DNA of 64,000 bases from Nocardioides_C sp963700955 (lineage in GTDB: Bacteria; Actinomycetota; Actinomycetes; Propionibacteriales; Nocardioidaceae). The position numbers and the translations under genes are program-made. The notes beneath the pieces were generated by a model, which did no database searches, had not been told where the DNA came from, and saw only the letters and a program-made list of their open reading frames with translations. This document shows, piece after piece, positions 62,572-64,000 of the stretch; positions within the stretch are counted from its first letter, which is position 1; every line of letters starts with the position of its first letter. Where the stretch lies: assembly GCA_963700955.1 (NCBI GenBank), contig CAVOZH010000005.1, positions 124,001 to 188,000 on the forward strand. The letters run 5' to 3'.

Positions 62572-62587
62572 TGTTCCCACGTTCACA
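62572..62587 (+). promoter_or_regulatory. candidate Rex operator before rex
   Basis: TGTTCCCACGTTCACA matches the Rex operator TGTGAACGCGTTCACA perfectly in the right half (CGTTCACA) and partly in the left. It is 81 bp before the rex start, where Streptomyces Rex controls rex-hemACD. Confidence 0.45.
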
Positions 62588-62668
62588 AACTCCTAAAGTG
62601 AGCCAAGCCCCCGGTCAGTGCGCCCCGAGAGACGGGTGATCCGCGCTCCGGTGGGTTCCAGGAGAGTC

Positions 62669-63475
62669 GTGACCTCTACGCACAGCAGCCGCAACGGCAC
62701 CGCCACAGGCGAGGGTGCCGGCGGACGTGCGTCCCGGTCCGAGGTCAGGCCGGACTCGAGGCCCGGCTCTCGGCCCGAGGCAGCCGCGTCGACCCGAGCG
62801 CCGGAGCGGGGGATCCCCGAGGCCACCGTCGCCCGCCTGCCGATCTACCTGCGCGCGCTCATCACCTTGGCCGATCGGGGCATCGCCACCTGCTCCAGCG
62901 AGGAGCTGGCCACCGCCGCGGGCGTGAACAGCGCGAAGCTGCGCAAGGACCTCTCCTACCTCGGCTCCTACGGGACTCGCGGGGTCGGCTACGACGTGGA
63001 GTACCTCCGCTACCAGATCGCCCGCGAGATCGGGGTGACCCAGGACTGGCCCGTCGTCATCGTCGGGATCGGTAACCTCGGCCACGCGCTGGCGAACTAC
63101 TCCGGCTTCACCTCGCGCGGGTTCCGGATCGTCGCCCTCCTCGACAGCGACCCGGCCAGGCTCGGCGAGTCGGTCGGTCCGATGAACATCCGGGGCACCC
63201 ACGAGCTCGAGGCGATCGTCGACGAGCACGACGTCGCGATCGGGGTGATCGCCACGCCCGCCGCGGCGGCACAAGGGGTCTGCGACCGGCTTGTGGCGGG
63301 AGGCGTCACGAGCATCCTGAACTTCGCGCCGACGGTGCTGTCGGTCCCCGCCGGTGTCGACGTACGCAAGGTCGACCTGTCCATCGAGCTGCAGATCCTC
63401 GCCTACCACGAGCAGCGCAAGGCGATGAGCGCCCCGCACGACGCCGAGCTGGCGACGGTGGTGGAGTCGGCATGA
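62669..63475 (+). CDS. rex: redox-sensing repressor Rex
   Basis: NADH/NAD ratio sensor that represses respiratory and heme genes when NADH is low. The 268-aa protein has about 48 disordered N-terminal residues, a winged HTH (LPIYLRALITLADRGIATCSSEELA; KLRKDLSYLGSYGTRGVGY, residues about 53-100), and a Rossmann domain with VVIVGIGNLGHALANYSG. The C-terminal DLSIELQILAYHEQ helix mediates dimer domain swapping. GTG 62669 follows AGGAGA. Its stop overlaps hemA as ATGA, as in the Streptomyces rex-hemACD operon. Confidence 0.93.
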   Translation: MTSTHSSRNGTATGEGAGGRASRSEVRPDSRPGSRPEAAASTRAPERGIPEATVARLPIYLRALITLADRGIATCSSEELATAAGVNSAKLRKDLSYLGSYGTRGVGYDVEYLRYQIAREIGVTQDWPVVIVGIGNLGHALANYSGFTSRGFRIVALLDSDPARLGESVGPMNIRGTHELEAIVDEHDVAIGVIATPAAAAQGVCDRLVAGGVTSILNFAPTVLSVPAGVDVRKVDLSIELQILAYHEQRKAMSAPHDAELATVVESA

Positions 63476-64000
63476 GCGTCCTCGTCGTGGGCGTCTCCCA
63501 CAAGACCGCTCCGGTCTCGGTGCTCGAGCAGCTCGCGCTCGACACCGACGGGGTCGTGAAGCTGATCAACGACGTCGCCGAGTCCGAGCACGTGCTCGAG
63601 GCGACGGCACTCGCCACCTGCAACCGCATCGAGATCTACGCCGACGTGGACCGCTTCCACGGCAGTGTGGAGACCGTCTCCAGGCTCCTCTGCGAGCGTG
63701 CGGGCCAGAGCCCCGAGGACGTCGTGCCGCACCTGTACGTCCACTACGACGACGGCGCCGTCTCCCATCTGTTCAACGTCGCCTCGGGTCTGGACTCGAT
63801 GGTGGTCGGAGAGGGCCAGATCCTCGGCCAGGCGCGCGACGCCCTGCGCGTCGGCCAGGAGACCGGGACGATCGGGCCATCGCTCAACCTGCTTTTCCAG
63901 CAGGCTCTCCGGGTCGGCAAGCGCGCTCACGCGGAGACCGACATCGACCGCGCCGCACCCTCTCTCGTCACCGCCGCCCTCGAGCGCGCAACCGAGCACG
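63472..64000 (+). CDS. hemA: glutamyl-tRNA reductase, 3' end outside window
   Basis: First committed enzyme of heme synthesis by the C5 path: reduces glutamyl-tRNA to glutamate-1-semialdehyde. The visible 176 codons start MSVLVVGVSHKTAPVSVLEQLAL and include the nucleophilic cysteine in ALATCNRIEIYADVD near residue 50, HLFNVASGLDSMVVGEGQILGQ and the start of the NADPH domain. The frame runs off the right edge; the family is 420-450 aa. It starts at ATG 63472 inside the rex stop. Confidence 0.95.
   Translation, partial: MSVLVVGVSHKTAPVSVLEQLALDTDGVVKLINDVAESEHVLEATALATCNRIEIYADVDRFHGSVETVSRLLCERAGQSPEDVVPHLYVHYDDGAVSHLFNVASGLDSMVVGEGQILGQARDALRVGQETGTIGPSLNLLFQQALRVGKRAHAETDIDRAAPSLVTAALERATEH

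Overview
The window is chromosomal DNA of a high-GC actinobacterium, most likely a member of the Nocardioidaceae (Nocardioides-like; inference). The evidence is very high third-position GC, frequent GTG starts, Lsr2, ClpC, the 33-residue ribosomal protein bS22, a MutY without a C-terminal NUDIX domain, and two gene blocks in the order known from Mycobacterium: DUF2520-panC-panD-(nadBC)-coaX-lysS-lsr2-clpC-mutY-disA-radA, and ppx-isomerase-proC-HTH-bS22-epimerase-acyltransferase-HAD-glutaredoxin-rex-hemA. No rRNA, tRNA, CRISPR array, insertion sequence or prophage was seen.

Region 1 (1-15.9 kb) is a surface-glycan locus. It carries pseC (cut by the window edge), pseB, pseG, pseI and pseH for a pseudaminic-type nonulosonic acid, a large GT2 glycosyltransferase, a sugar O-methyltransferase-like gene, and two glycan genes that carry a cluster of frameshifts at about 7.97-8.45 kb. 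A compact cassette follows: acyl carrier protein, AMP-forming ligase, SDR reductase and a very small phosphopantetheinyl-transferase-like protein. An rmlC-rmlD fusion and rmlB for dTDP-L-rhamnose close the locus. My hypothesis is that the ACP cassette makes and attaches a (hydroxy)acyl group to the sugar, giving an acylated and methylated nonulosonate for a cell-wall polymer or surface protein.

Region 2 (16-24 kb) has an ECF sigma factor with a cysteine-free membrane partner, a lone nuoD, a pair of bacterial PH-domain membrane proteins, an OafA-like acyltransferase with an SGNH domain, and a MidA-type methyltransferase. Region 3 (24-39 kb) holds a tightly coupled pantothenate/NAD operon (DUF2520, panC, panD, nadB, nadC, coaX), lysS, lsr2 with palindromes in its leader, clpC with a ClgR-like box, mutY, an exported protein, disA and radA.

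Region 4 (39-53 kb) holds a LacI regulator, a methyltransferase, a VOC protein, an EF-G paralogue, a PNPOx-like protein, a Cys-rich protein, an Ppx/GppA-family phosphatase, a TIM-barrel isomerase, a two-gene ABC exporter, putB, proC, a 41-bp tandem repeat, a methylmalonate-semialdehyde dehydrogenase and acuC. Region 5 (53-64 kb) holds a small HTH regulator, a secreted CAP protein, bS22, an epimerase, a PlsC acyltransferase, a BldN-like sigma factor with an N-terminal extension and its RsbN-like partner, a HAD phosphatase, an acyl-CoA ligase, a glutaredoxin-like protein, rex and the start of hemA. Many genes lie 6-9 nt behind a TAnnnT box, which suggests widespread leaderless transcription.
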